The notes: generated from the sequence alone by a model not told the origin. A stretch of DNA of 33,260 bases from an uncultured Lachnospiraceae bacterium (GCA_900314445.1 OMVA01000025.1:1-33260), one strand, 5' to 3'. Shown: positions 14,288 through 24,034, counted from the stretch's first letter. Numbers and translations are program-made.

Positions 14288-15376
14288 TTACTTTGCCTTC
14301 TTGGCTTTGTCTTCTGCAATAACTGTTTCAAATAAATCCGTAATCATGCTGATGGAATCCTTTTCCTGATCCTTATTCATAGCAGCAATATATTTGTCAC
14401 GATTCTCGTAAACCTCATTTACAGTAGAAAGAAGAACTTCGTTTGTTAAATCCTCCTCCTCAATAACCTTGGAATAACCGCTCTTTTCGAAGGAACGAGC
14501 GTTGAGAATCTGGTCGCCACGGCTGGCATTCTTGGAAAGTGGAATCAGAATGTTTGCCTTCTTCAGTGCAAGCAGCTCGCAAATGGCATTTGCACCGGCA
14601 CGGGAGATAACAAGATCTGCCAGAGCAAATAAGTCAGGAAGTTCAGCACCGATATATTCGAACTGAACATAGCCCGGACGTCCGTCATATTCCTTTTCCA
14701 GCTTGCCCTTACCACAGAGGTGAATGACATTGAACTTTTCCAGTAAGGCATCCAGATTTGCATGGATGGCCTGATTTACACGAAGGGCACCAGTGGAACC
14801 ACCGATAACAAGAATGGTTGGGCGCTTTTCTGTGAAACCACAGAAGGTAAATGCCTTTTCTGAGTCTCCATTAAATAACTGCTGACGAATTGGTGTACCA
14901 GTTACAAGGGCATGTCCTTCTGGGAAGAGCTTCTGTGTCTCCGGGAAGTTACAACAAACACGGCTTGCCTTTGGCAAGGCAATCTTATTTGCAAGACCTG
15001 GTGTCATATCGGATTCGTGAATAACAACAGGAATTTTTCTCTTTGCTGCAGCAAGAACAACAGGTACAGAAACGAAACCGCCCTTGGAGAATACGATGTC
15101 TGGAGCCAGTTCCTTCATGAGACGTTTTGCCTGATTGTAGCCGTGAATGACACGGAAAGGATCGGAGAAATTCTTCCAGTCGAAGTAACGACGGAGCTTT
15201 CCGGATGCAATTCCATAATAAGGAATACCGATTTCCTCAATCAGCTTCTTTTCAATTCCATTGTAGGTACCGATGTAGCTCACGTCATAGCCCATTTCCT
15301 TAAGCTTTGGCAGAAGAGCAATGTTTGGTGTTACATGTCCGGCAGTACCACCGCCAGTTAAAACGATTTTCTTCAT
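14288..15376 (-). CDS. murG: MurG, UDP-GlcNAc transferase for lipid II
   Basis: MurG adds GlcNAc to lipid I on the inner face of the membrane, giving lipid II. It has 362 aa. Typical motifs are GGGTAGHVTPN (8-18) in the N-terminal Rossmann-like domain, IGGSTGALRVNQAI near 186 and SRAGANAICELLALKK near 260, followed by ILIPLSKNASRGDQ in the donor-binding domain. The frame is open upstream to 15448, but GAGG lies 6 nt before the ATG at 15376 and the conserved N terminus starts there. It stands apart from the division and cell-wall cluster where murG usually sits. Its leader of about 165 nt is built of AT-rich tandem repeats. Confidence 0.94.
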   Translation of the reverse strand: MKKIVLTGGGTAGHVTPNIALLPKLKEMGYDVSYIGTYNGIEKKLIEEIGIPYYGIASGKLRRYFDWKNFSDPFRVIHGYNQAKRLMKELAPDIVFSKGGFVSVPVVLAAAKRKIPVVIHESDMTPGLANKIALPKASRVCCNFPETQKLFPEGHALVTGTPIRQQLFNGDSEKAFTFCGFTEKRPTILVIGGSTGALRVNQAIHANLDALLEKFNVIHLCGKGKLEKEYDGRPGYVQFEYIGAELPDLFALADLVISRAGANAICELLALKKANILIPLSKNASRGDQILNARSFEKSGYSKVIEEEDLTNEVLLSTVNEVYENRDKYIAAMNKDQEKDSISMITDLFETVIAEDKAKKAK

Positions 15377-15390
15377 AATTATCCTCGTGA

Positions 15391-15513
15391 ATATAAAATA
15401 CAAAAATGAAATCGAACCTAATAAAAATAATTTCATATAAAAATACAAAGAAATTATTTCGAACTTAAAAAAATAATTTCATATAAAAATACAAAATAAT
15501 TTATATCGAATTT
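15391..15513. repeat. AT-rich tandem repeat in the murG leader
   Basis: A unit of 46 bp is repeated. A 27-bp stretch containing TTTCATATAAAAATACAAA is identical at 15423-15449 and 15469-15495, each followed by a degenerate part with TCGAA. A weaker third copy covers about 15391-15420. All of this lies between the murG promoter and its start codon, so it would be transcribed as leader RNA. Confidence 0.65.
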
Positions 15514-15548
15514 ATTTCACTTACAGTAAATTAAATAGTACGTGCAAT

Positions 15549-15577
15549 ATTATAACGAGAAGGGAAAAGTTTGCCAA
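15549..15577 (-). promoter_or_regulatory. Promoter of murG
   Basis: On the minus strand TTGGCA (15572-15577) and TATAAT (15549-15554) are separated by exactly 17 bp. The start would be near 15542, giving a leader of about 165 nt. Confidence 0.75.
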
Positions 15578-15808
15578 GGTCGTCTTATTTATATTTTGAA
15601 CAGAAAAACTATGGAGTGCTTTCCACTTCAATGATATAATGGGAATATCTATGAGTAAATTGCGTTATTGTGCTTATTTTCACGAGACTCAGGGTGCAAT
15701 GAATCAAAAAAAATAGAACAAATTACTTGGTTTTTGTTGGAAATCCCCACATATATTGTTGATACAAGGCCAAGGATAGTTGTAGTAAGGATTTAAGGAG
15801 GAATCATG
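15578..15808 (+). other. Gene-free stretch upstream of the phosphosugar mutase
   Basis: Together with the murG leader this makes a gap of 432 nt. A TATAAT at 15635-15640 and a weaker TTGGTT-N17-CATATA (15727-15755) are possible promoters for the downstream gene; neither has a good partner box, so the true start is unclear. I saw no known riboswitch and no convincing gene. Confidence 0.4.
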
Positions 15809-17539
15809 ATGGCATATCAGGAGGAGTACGAAAAGTGGTTGAATAACCCTTATTTCGACGAGGAAACAAGAAAGGAACTGGCTGATCTTAAGGGTAATGA
15901 CGCTGAGATCGAAGACCGTTTCTATCGTGTTCTTGAATTTGGTACAGGTGGTCTCCGTGGTGTTCGCGGCGCTGGTACAAATCGTATGAACATCTACACA
16001 GTAAGACAGGCAACACAGGGTCTTGCAAATTATATCTTAAAGAATGGTGGAGCAGACGGTGCTTCTCGTGGCGTAGCAATCGCTCATGATTCACGTATCA
16101 TGTCTCCAGAATTCGCTGACGAAGCAGCCAGAACTCTGAATGCAAATGGTATTACTACATATGTATTTGAGTCTCTTCGCCCAACTCCAGAACTTTCATT
16201 TGCAGTTCGTTCATTCGGATGTATTGCCGGTATCGTAATCACAGCCAGCCACAATCCACGTGAATACAATGGTTATAAGGTATATTGGGAGGATGGTGCA
16301 CAGGTTACACCTCCTCATGATACAGGAATCATGGCAGAAGTTTCTGCAATCACAGACTTCGCTACATGTAAGACAATGGATCAGGATGATGCAAGAGCAG
16401 CTGGTCTTTACCGTGTAATTGGTACAGATTTCGATGACAAGTACATCGCTGAAGTTAAGAAGCAGTCTATCCATCCAGAAATTATTCCTGAGATGGCTAA
16501 GGATATGAAGATTGTTTACACACCACTTCATGGTACAGGTAATGTTCCTGTTCGTCGTGTACTTTCAGAACTTGGTTTCACACAGGTATTTGTTGAACCA
16601 CAGCAGAAGATTCCTGATGGAAACTTCCCAACAGTTGCGTATCCTAACCCAGAAAGCCCTAAGGCTTGGGAGCTTGCTCTTGAACTTGCTAAGAAGGAAG
16701 ATGCAGATATTATCATGGCTACAGATCCGGACGCTGACCGTCTTGGTGTTTATGCTAAGGATACAAAGACTGGTGAATATGTTTCCTTCACAGGAAATAT
16801 GTCAGGTATGCTGATTGCTGATTACATTATGCAGGAGCGTAAGGCTACAGGTACAATGCCTGAGAATCCGGCTCTTGTCACAACAGTTGTAACAACAGAT
16901 ATGGCTAAGGCTATTTGTAAGTACTATAACGTTGACTGTATCGAAGTTCTCACAGGTTTCAAGTACATCGGTGAGCAGATTAAGTTCTTCGAGCAGACAG
17001 GTTCTCATAACTATGTATTTGGTCTGGAAGAATCTTATGGATGTCTTGCAGGTACGTATGCAAGAGATAAGGATTCCATCGTTGCAGTAATGATGCTTGC
17101 AGAAGTTGCATCTTTCTACAAGAAGCAGGGTAAGACATTATGGGATGCTATGATCGACCTCTATGAAAAGTATGGCTACTACAGAGAAGGACAGACAACT
17201 AAGGAACTTAAGGGTGCATCCGGCGCTGTTGAAATTCAGAAGATTATGGATTCCTTTCGTCAGAATCCACCTACAGAACTTGGTGGCTTAAAGGTTCTTG
17301 AGAGAAGAGATTATAAGATCGATGAAAAGGTTAATAATGTAACAGGCGAGACATCTAAGACAGGTCTTCCTACATCGAATGTTCTTTACTATCAGTTAGA
17401 GAACGATGCATGGTGCTGTGTACGTCCTTCTGGTACAGAACCTAAGATTAAGTTCTACTTTGGTGTTAAGGGAACTAGTCTGGAAGATGCAAATGCTAAA
17501 CTTGAAGTATTAAAAAATGCTATGGTGGGTGAGGAATAA
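15809..17539 (+). CDS. Phospho-sugar mutase (phosphoglucomutase/phosphomannomutase family)
   Basis: An alpha-D-phosphohexomutase that moves phosphate between the 1 and 6 positions of a hexose, feeding glycogen, cell-wall and exopolysaccharide precursors. It has 576 aa, the size of the PgcA-like group. Residues: GTGGLRGVRGAGTNRMN near 45-61; catalytic serine S147 in TASHNP; metal loop DPDADR at 306-311; sugar-binding GLEESYG; phosphate-binding RPSGTEPKIKFYF near the end. Glucose and mannose specificity cannot be separated by eye. Two ATGs lie in frame (15806 and 15809); AGGAGG at 15796-15801 is 7 nt from the second, so I chose it. The next gene begins 3 nt after its stop. Confidence 0.93.
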   Translation: MAYQEEYEKWLNNPYFDEETRKELADLKGNDAEIEDRFYRVLEFGTGGLRGVRGAGTNRMNIYTVRQATQGLANYILKNGGADGASRGVAIAHDSRIMSPEFADEAARTLNANGITTYVFESLRPTPELSFAVRSFGCIAGIVITASHNPREYNGYKVYWEDGAQVTPPHDTGIMAEVSAITDFATCKTMDQDDARAAGLYRVIGTDFDDKYIAEVKKQSIHPEIIPEMAKDMKIVYTPLHGTGNVPVRRVLSELGFTQVFVEPQQKIPDGNFPTVAYPNPESPKAWELALELAKKEDADIIMATDPDADRLGVYAKDTKTGEYVSFTGNMSGMLIADYIMQERKATGTMPENPALVTTVVTTDMAKAICKYYNVDCIEVLTGFKYIGEQIKFFEQTGSHNYVFGLEESYGCLAGTYARDKDSIVAVMMLAEVASFYKKQGKTLWDAMIDLYEKYGYYREGQTTKELKGASGAVEIQKIMDSFRQNPPTELGGLKVLERRDYKIDEKVNNVTGETSKTGLPTSNVLYYQLENDAWCCVRPSGTEPKIKFYFGVKGTSLEDANAKLEVLKNAMVGEE

Positions 17540-17542
17540 AGA

Positions 17543-19927
17543 ATGCTTCGTTTCATTCGGCGGTTAAACCCGAAACGATTCCAACTTTATAAGCGTGAGA
17601 TTTTACTTAGAAATGCAAAAGCATTGAATACTTATTTGGGTATGGGAATTGCGGTTGCAATGATTAATGTACTCCTGCAGGCTGATATTCATAAGACAAC
17701 TACGTTTATTCAGAATATCGGCCAGATGGTGTACCTTATTGCAGTATATTTGATTCTGCGCTATCTGATTAAGAAACCACAGAATCACGCAACACTGCTC
17801 CTGTATATTGTGCAGGCGCCAATTATTATAATTTCCATATTAATGGGAACGGTATGGGATTCGAAAACGCAAATGGTCACATATCTTATGCTGGTTATCC
17901 TGATGCCACTCTTTATTCTGGATAATCCCCTGAGACAAAGTGGCATTACCATACTCTATACGGTTATGGCATGTTTTCTATCCTATTTAGTGAAAGATAA
18001 TGCTCTGTTTAAACTGGATCTGATTCATTTGACAGGCTTTACCTTAGCTTCTCTTCTTGCCAACCTTTACATATTGGCAGAGAGAATTGATGGTGTAGAA
18101 GACAATGTACGTTCTACATTTCGTGCCGAGCATGATATCAGTACAGGACTGAAAAACAGGTATGCCTTAAAGAAACAGGAAGGCACCTACTTAGATTCAC
18201 CACTTACAGTAATGCTGATTGATATTGACTACTTCAAATTCTTCAATGATATGTATGGACATAATGTTGGAGAAGAGATTTTTAAAGTTTTTGCCAAGGC
18301 AGTCAGCGATGTGTTCAAACCAGAAAACTGTTTCCGTTATGAGGAAGCGGCAATCCTTGTGCTCTTAAAGAATACAAGTGAGCAAAATGTTCTGCATAAG
18401 CTGGATCAAGTAAAAACTGAATTCCAGAGTATTGATGTGAAGGGCAAACATCTGCATCCTTCCTTCAGCGCGGGTTATGTTTATGGACAGGTCAGATATG
18501 ATATTGACTTCCGTGAAATGATTCGTCATGCGGACATCCGACTCTTAGAAGCTATGAATCGTGGAGCTGGTCAGGTTGCAGGTCATGCGTATGACAACAG
18601 TAGAAAACGTCAGACGGATATTTTGTCTGAGGTTGGCCAGAACATGAATCGTGGTACCCTGGATGAACTCACAGGTCTTCCAAACATGCAGTATTTCCGT
18701 GCCAAAGCAGAGGAGATGATTGCCAATACGGTGGATCGAAATAAGCAGACGATCTTTGTTTATTTCAATATTGGTAACTTTAAGAGTTTTAATGAGGAAT
18801 ATGGATTTAAGAAGGGTGATGAACTTCTGCAAAATATTGCGAAGATCATTAAGGAAGAATTTCCAGACCGTCTGATCTCCCGTTTCTCAGAAGACCACTT
18901 TGTTGTTATGACTTATATGGAGGGTGTTGAAAATAACCTGGATAATATTCAGGCTAAAGTAAGACCTCTCTTCAATAAGGTAAATATGACACTCAAGGTT
19001 GGTATTTATAAACAGGCTTTGGGAGAAGATGTTGGTCTCTCCTGTGATAAAGCGAAAATCGCCTGCGATAGTATTAAAAAGGATTTCGCAAAGAAATTCC
19101 GTTACTACGATCAGGAACTTGAGAATAAAACAAAACTTCATCAGTATGTCATTTCTCATATAGATGAGGCAGTAGAAAATAATTACCTTCGCGTATATTA
19201 CCAGCCAATCATTGATGTGAAAACTGGTAAGCTTGCAAAGGTAGAGGCTCTGGCAAGATGGATGGATCCAGTACATGGTATGCTTTCACCAGCGGATTTC
19301 ATTCCAGTACTTGAGGATGCTCACCTGATTCATAAGGTGGATATCTTTGTAGCAGAGCGTGTATGTCAGGATTATATAAATGTCCGTGGTGAGAGAAATG
19401 ATGCCTTACCGGTATCCATTAACCTTTCTCGTCTGGATTTCATGCTGACAGATATTGTTAGCGCCATTAATGGATGTGTGGATGCTTACAAGGTACCACG
19501 TGAAAAAATTCATATTGAAATTACAGAGAGTGCTCTGGCAGAGGATTATCAGGAGCTTCTTAAACGTGTAGATGAACTGAAGAGCCTTGGCTTTGATGTT
19601 TGGCTGGACGACTTTGGAAGTGGATATTCATCCTTCAATGTCCTGCAGGATTTTGATTTTGATGTGATTAAAGTTGATATGCAGTTCATGCATAACTTCG
19701 CGAATAATCCACAGACACCAGTTATCCTGAATTCCATTATGAGAATGTCAGATGATCTGAAGATGCAGTCATTGGTGGAGGGAGTTGAAACAGAAGAGCA
19801 GTTCCGATTCCTGCAGTCCATAGGTACCTCCTATGCACAGGGTTACCTTTTCAGTAAACCAATTCCGCTGGAAGAACTTCGTCGTAAATACATTGACGAA
19901 TTCCCAGGACATGCAAGTGTACAATAA
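17543..19927 (+). CDS. Membrane c-di-GMP phosphodiesterase: two degenerate GGDEF domains plus EAL
   Basis: A 794-aa protein. Residues about 25-190 hold five or six hydrophobic segments. Then come two GGDEF-like domains, both without the active-site motif: the first has RYEEAA (265-270) and the second has RFSEDHF (447-453) where RxGGDEF is expected. The C-terminal EAL domain looks intact: EAL at 568-570, N627 in SINLSR, E659 in EITES, DD at 689-690 in DDFGSGYSS, K710 in KVDM, and E746 in EGVET, then QGYLFSKP. It should therefore hydrolyse c-di-GMP, with the degenerate GGDEF domains as possible GTP sensors or partners; that last point is inference. GAGGA overlaps the end of the mutase gene, suggesting coupled translation. 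It is followed by a terminator. Confidence 0.93.
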   Translation: MLRFIRRLNPKRFQLYKREILLRNAKALNTYLGMGIAVAMINVLLQADIHKTTTFIQNIGQMVYLIAVYLILRYLIKKPQNHATLLLYIVQAPIIIISILMGTVWDSKTQMVTYLMLVILMPLFILDNPLRQSGITILYTVMACFLSYLVKDNALFKLDLIHLTGFTLASLLANLYILAERIDGVEDNVRSTFRAEHDISTGLKNRYALKKQEGTYLDSPLTVMLIDIDYFKFFNDMYGHNVGEEIFKVFAKAVSDVFKPENCFRYEEAAILVLLKNTSEQNVLHKLDQVKTEFQSIDVKGKHLHPSFSAGYVYGQVRYDIDFREMIRHADIRLLEAMNRGAGQVAGHAYDNSRKRQTDILSEVGQNMNRGTLDELTGLPNMQYFRAKAEEMIANTVDRNKQTIFVYFNIGNFKSFNEEYGFKKGDELLQNIAKIIKEEFPDRLISRFSEDHFVVMTYMEGVENNLDNIQAKVRPLFNKVNMTLKVGIYKQALGEDVGLSCDKAKIACDSIKKDFAKKFRYYDQELENKTKLHQYVISHIDEAVENNYLRVYYQPIIDVKTGKLAKVEALARWMDPVHGMLSPADFIPVLEDAHLIHKVDIFVAERVCQDYINVRGERNDALPVSINLSRLDFMLTDIVSAINGCVDAYKVPREKIHIEITESALAEDYQELLKRVDELKSLGFDVWLDDFGSGYSSFNVLQDFDFDVIKVDMQFMHNFANNPQTPVILNSIMRMSDDLKMQSLVEGVETEEQFRFLQSIGTSYAQGYLFSKPIPLEELRRKYIDEFPGHASVQ

Positions 19928-19945
19928 GGTCAAAGTGTTAAACAG

Positions 19946-19985
19946 GGGTATGAAAAATGGTTTTCGTTTTTCATACCCATTTTTT
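19946..19985 (+). terminator. Rho-independent terminator
   Basis: GGGTATGAAAAA (19946-19957) and TTTTTCATACCC (19967-19978) form a perfect 12-bp stem with a 9-nt loop, followed by six T residues. It ends the mutase-EAL unit. Confidence 0.9.
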
Positions 19986-20014
19986 AGAAAATCATTAAGA
20001 ATGTGAGGAAAAGT

Positions 20015-23000
20015 ATGTTATCCAAATACAGCGTTAAGCGTCCATTTACAGTGTTTGTAGGTGTGGTTGCCGTTATCGTTATTGGTATTGTTGCCATGAT
20101 GAGAATGACAATGGACTTACTGCCTAATATGAATCTGCCTTATGTGCTGGTTATTACTACAGATCCGGGCGCCAGTCCTGAGGCGGTGGAAAGTGATGTG
20201 ACTTCCAAGCTGGAAGCTAGTCTTGCCACCACTTCCAATCTGAAGAATATTCAGTCCATGTCCTACAACTCCTATTCCACAGTTATTTTGGAATATGAGC
20301 AGAGTGCGTCCATGGATGCAACTATGATTGAAATTCAGCAGAAAATTGATCAGTTGGATGGCAGCTTTGATGACAAGGTGGGGACGCCAATTGTTATGCA
20401 GCTGGATCCAGATATGATGCCAGTTATGGTAGCTGCAGTTGGTGTGGAAGGTATGGATAATACCCATCTCACAGAATATGTGAAAAATGAAATCCTGCCA
20501 CAGCTTGAATCCATTGAAGGTGTTGCTTCTGTGAATGCCCGTGGTGGAGTGGAAGAAAAGATTCAGATTACTCTGGACGAGGAGAAAATTGGCCAGCTGA
20601 ATGACAAAATCATGGATGACATTGATGCTCAGTTTGCGGAAAAGGCAACTGCTCTGGATGCATCTCGTGAACAGATTGAAGCCGGTAAGAATGCTGTGGA
20701 AAGCGGCAGCCAGACCCTGGCAGATGAAACCAGTTCTGCAAATACAGAACTGCAGTCAACTCAGATTCAACTTTATAATTCTTCATCCGATTTATCCGAT
20801 AAACTGGATACCTTAAATGCTGCGGCTGAGACTTTGCAGTCCACCATTGATACCCTGCAGAGTACTTATGATACAACCAAAGGCTATGCAGATACTCTTT
20901 CCACTCTGCAGACCTTAGAATCTTTATCTGTAAATTCTGCATCTGGAACTGGTGTCTTAACGGATGAACAGTTCCCATCTGCTGCAAATGGAATGAGCTA
21001 CGATGAAGTGGTCGCCCAGATTGCAGCCCTTTCTGCTGGCATTTCTACAGCAAATTCGGAAATTGCAAAGTCTGGTTCCAGCCTGACAGAATATGGAATT
21101 ACCCTGAATACTTACGAAGATATTCCTAGTGCAGTGGAGACACTTACAACAAAACTTGCAGAAACCAATGCAGGTATTGCCACAGTAGAGGCAGCCCAGG
21201 ATTCCGTGGAGGCGAGTAAGTCAACGGTGGAAGACGCCATGACAAGTCTTTCCAAAACTCAGGTAATCAGTGAACTGGAAATCGCCCAGAATGCAGCTCA
21301 GCTTTATGATGGAGAATCAGCTCTGGATGAAGCAGAGTCTCAGATTGAATCCGCCAAGGAATCAACCAAGTCCTCTGCAGATTTAAATACCATTCTTTCT
21401 GTGGATATGGTGAAGAATATTCTCATGGCCCAGAATTTTGAAATGCCTGCAGGTTATGCTTCCAGCAGCAATGGAAAATATCTGGTTAAGGTGGGAGAAG
21501 GTGTTGATTCTGTAGAAGCCTTAGAGGATATGGTGCTTATGGATCTCAATATGGATTCCGTAGGTGTCATCAAGCTTTCCGATGTGGCAGATGTGGAAGT
21601 GGTAGATAATTCCTCAGAAGTATATGCCAAGGTAAATGGAAATTCCGGACTTCTGCTTTCTTTTGAAAAGCAGACAGGTTATGCCACAGGTGATGTTACC
21701 AAGGCCATCTTAAAGAAGTTCGACAGCCTGAAGAAAACAGAAGAGCAGAAAATCTCATTTTCCACACTGATGAATCAGGGTGTTTACATCAACATGATTG
21801 TTAAGGGCATTGCTCAGAATATGATTCTGGGAATGGTACTTGCCATTCTTATGCTGCTGATTTTCCTGAGAGACATTCGCCCAACCATCATCATCTCTGC
21901 AGCAATTCCGCTTTCAGTAATCTTCGCGGTGGTGCTTATGTACTTCAGTCATATCACGTTGAATATTATTTCCATGTCCGGTCTGACTCTGGGTATCGGC
22001 ATGCTGGTGGATAACTCCATCGTTGTTATTGAAAATATTTTCCGCCTTCGTAAGGAAGGTATGCCAATCAAAAAGGCCAGCGTCATCGGCGCCAGCCAGG
22101 TAGGTGGTGCCATCACTGCCTCCACGCTGACAACAATCTGTGTATTCCTGCCAATCGTATTTACCGAAGGACTCACAAGACAGCTCTTTGTGGATATGGG
22201 TCTCACCATTGCCTTCACCCTCACCGCTTCCCTGATTGTGGCTCTGACACTGGTGCCAGCCATGGCCCAGGGCCTGCTCCGCAAAGCCAAGACTCAGGAA
22301 GATAAGGGTTACAGCAGGTTCCTGAACGGTTATGGCAAAGTCCTAGCAAATGTACTGCGCGTAAAGCCTTTGGTATTCCTTGTAATGATTGGACTTTTAG
22401 TCCTTAGTATTTTCCTTTCCCTGTCTCGTGGTACAGAATTTATGCCAGAGATGGATAGTCAGCAGGTAACCGTTACCATGGTGGCACCGGATGATACTCA
22501 GGTAAGTTTTGAAGATATGACATCCTATGCAGATACTTTGATGACACGTCTGCAGGATATTAAGGATGTGAAAACAGTGGGTGCCATGATGGGTACCGGA
22601 ACCACCCTGAACTTAATGTCATCCTCAAGTTCTGACACAGTTACCATGTATGTTCTCCTGAAGGAGAATACAAAGATGACCAATGAAAAGATTAAGAGCG
22701 AGATCGAAAAGGCATCTAAGGATCTGCCTGTGGATGTTAGTGTGGAAACAGCAATGATGGATATGAGTGCTATTAGTGGAAGTGGAATTTCCATTATGGT
22801 TAAGGGGCGAGATATGGAGACTCTCCAGTGTCTTGCCAGTCAGGTTGCAGATATTCTGGAATCCACAGATGGAACCACAGAAGTGGATGACGGTCTTTCC
22901 GATATGACAGATCAGCTGGTGGTTAAAGTGGATAAGGCTAAGGCTGCTGATTATAATCTGACAGTTGCTCAGGTATACTCTGCAATTCAGGAAAAACTTG

Positions 23001-23920
23001 CAGATGACACATCTGCCACAACCATTTCCAGTGATGCCAAAGATCTGGATGTTTATGTACGTACTGGAGAGCAGGCAGAAACTACAGTTAGTGATATTAA
23101 GAAGATGAAGGTGGAGTACACAGATCGTGCTACACAAAAGACTTATGAAGTTATGCTTTCCAAGATTGCAAGCTTTGAGAATGTGCAGGAAGTTTCTTCC
23201 ATCCTTCGTGATGCCCAGACAAGATATATTAATGTTACTGCCCAGGTAAAGGATGGCGAAAACGTTGGACTTGTGGGTGATGCGGTAGAAGATAAGCTGA
23301 AGGATATGAAAATTCCTGAAGGCTATTCAGTAAAACTGGCTGGTGAAAATGAAACCATTAATGAAGCCATGAGACAGGTAATGCTCATGATGGTACTGGC
23401 AGTCATTCTCATTTACCTGATTATGGTAGCCCAGTTCCAGAGTCTGCTTTCACCATTTATCATCATGTTTACTATTCCACTTGCCTTTACAGGTGGTTTC
23501 TTCACCCTTTATTTCGCAGGCCTTTCAGTCAGCGTCATTGCCATGGTTGGCTTTGTTATGCTGTCGGGTATTATCGTAAATAATGGTATTGTTCTGGTGG
23601 ATTATATTAACCAGTTGAGAAGAGAGGGTATGAGTAAGAAAGAGGCCATACTTGAGTCGGCCAAGACTCGACTTCGCCCGGTTCTTATGACAGCTCTGAC
23701 AACCATTATTTCCATGTCCACCATGGCCATAGGCATGGGACAGGGAACAGAAATGGCACAGCCAATGGCTGTGGTTATAGTAGGCGGTATGGTCTACGGT
23801 ACTCTCCTTACCCTGATTGTGGTGCCATGTCTATATGATGCCTTTAATCGGGAAAAGGATATGACAGAAGAGGATATTGAACTGATCAAAGAAGATGATC
23901 ATGAGTTAGAGACGGAATAA
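20015..23920 (+). CDS. RND superfamily efflux permease (HAE-like) with large coiled-coil insertion
   Basis: A proton-driven export pump of the AcrB/SwrC type. Its 1301 aa are about 250 more than AcrB. TM1 follows the conserved start KYSVKRPFTVF; TM blocks lie near 600-770 and after 1110. The TM4 relay has VDNSIVVIEN (D666, N667) and TM10 has GIIVNNGIVLVDYIN, without the lysine of AcrB; these variants are common in Gram-positive RND proteins. The extra length sits at about 195-460 in the first large external loop: Q/S/T/A-rich heptad-like sequence. The frame is open to a GTG at 20003, but GAGG is 6 nt before the ATG at 20015. No adaptor or outer-membrane gene is near, and it lies alone between two terminators. 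The substrate is unknown. Confidence 0.93.
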   Translation: MLSKYSVKRPFTVFVGVVAVIVIGIVAMMRMTMDLLPNMNLPYVLVITTDPGASPEAVESDVTSKLEASLATTSNLKNIQSMSYNSYSTVILEYEQSASMDATMIEIQQKIDQLDGSFDDKVGTPIVMQLDPDMMPVMVAAVGVEGMDNTHLTEYVKNEILPQLESIEGVASVNARGGVEEKIQITLDEEKIGQLNDKIMDDIDAQFAEKATALDASREQIEAGKNAVESGSQTLADETSSANTELQSTQIQLYNSSSDLSDKLDTLNAAAETLQSTIDTLQSTYDTTKGYADTLSTLQTLESLSVNSASGTGVLTDEQFPSAANGMSYDEVVAQIAALSAGISTANSEIAKSGSSLTEYGITLNTYEDIPSAVETLTTKLAETNAGIATVEAAQDSVEASKSTVEDAMTSLSKTQVISELEIAQNAAQLYDGESALDEAESQIESAKESTKSSADLNTILSVDMVKNILMAQNFEMPAGYASSSNGKYLVKVGEGVDSVEALEDMVLMDLNMDSVGVIKLSDVADVEVVDNSSEVYAKVNGNSGLLLSFEKQTGYATGDVTKAILKKFDSLKKTEEQKISFSTLMNQGVYINMIVKGIAQNMILGMVLAILMLLIFLRDIRPTIIISAAIPLSVIFAVVLMYFSHITLNIISMSGLTLGIGMLVDNSIVVIENIFRLRKEGMPIKKASVIGASQVGGAITASTLTTICVFLPIVFTEGLTRQLFVDMGLTIAFTLTASLIVALTLVPAMAQGLLRKAKTQEDKGYSRFLNGYGKVLANVLRVKPLVFLVMIGLLVLSIFLSLSRGTEFMPEMDSQQVTVTMVAPDDTQVSFEDMTSYADTLMTRLQDIKDVKTVGAMMGTGTTLNLMSSSSSDTVTMYVLLKENTKMTNEKIKSEIEKASKDLPVDVSVETAMMDMSAISGSGISIMVKGRDMETLQCLASQVADILESTDGTTEVDDGLSDMTDQLVVKVDKAKAADYNLTVAQVYSAIQEKLADDTSATTISSDAKDLDVYVRTGEQAETTVSDIKKMKVEYTDRATQKTYEVMLSKIASFENVQEVSSILRDAQTRYINVTAQVKDGENVGLVGDAVEDKLKDMKIPEGYSVKLAGENETINEAMRQVMLMMVLAVILIYLIMVAQFQSLLSPFIIMFTIPLAFTGGFFTLYFAGLSVSVIAMVGFVMLSGIIVNNGIVLVDYINQLRREGMSKKEAILESAKTRLRPVLMTALTTIISMSTMAIGMGQGTEMAQPMAVVIVGGMVYGTLLTLIVVPCLYDAFNREKDMTEEDIELIKEDDHELETE

Positions 23921-24002
23921 AAAGCATTAGTACATACTGAAAAAGATATTTGATACTGTCAGACTGATAAGACCGGATACATCACCGCTTAGGGAACCGA
24001 AG

Positions 24003-24034
24003 AAGGACCTGCCAGAATGGCAGGTCCTTTGTTT
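24003..24034 (+). terminator. Terminator after the RND gene
   Basis: AAGGACCTGCCA (24003-24014), loop GAA, TGGCAGGTCCTT (24018-24029) is a perfect 12-bp stem, followed by TGTTTT. The minus strand side has no good T run. Confidence 0.85.

Noticed and set aside
15377-15448. Extended N terminus for murG
   Set aside because: It would be encoded by the AT-rich tandem repeat, and the conserved MurG start follows a proper ribosome binding site at 15376.
15651-15716. Small frame of 21 codons upstream of the mutase (MSKLRYCAYF...)
   Set aside because: A TATAAT lies close upstream, but there is no -35 partner and no ribosome binding site, so support is too weak to call a gene.
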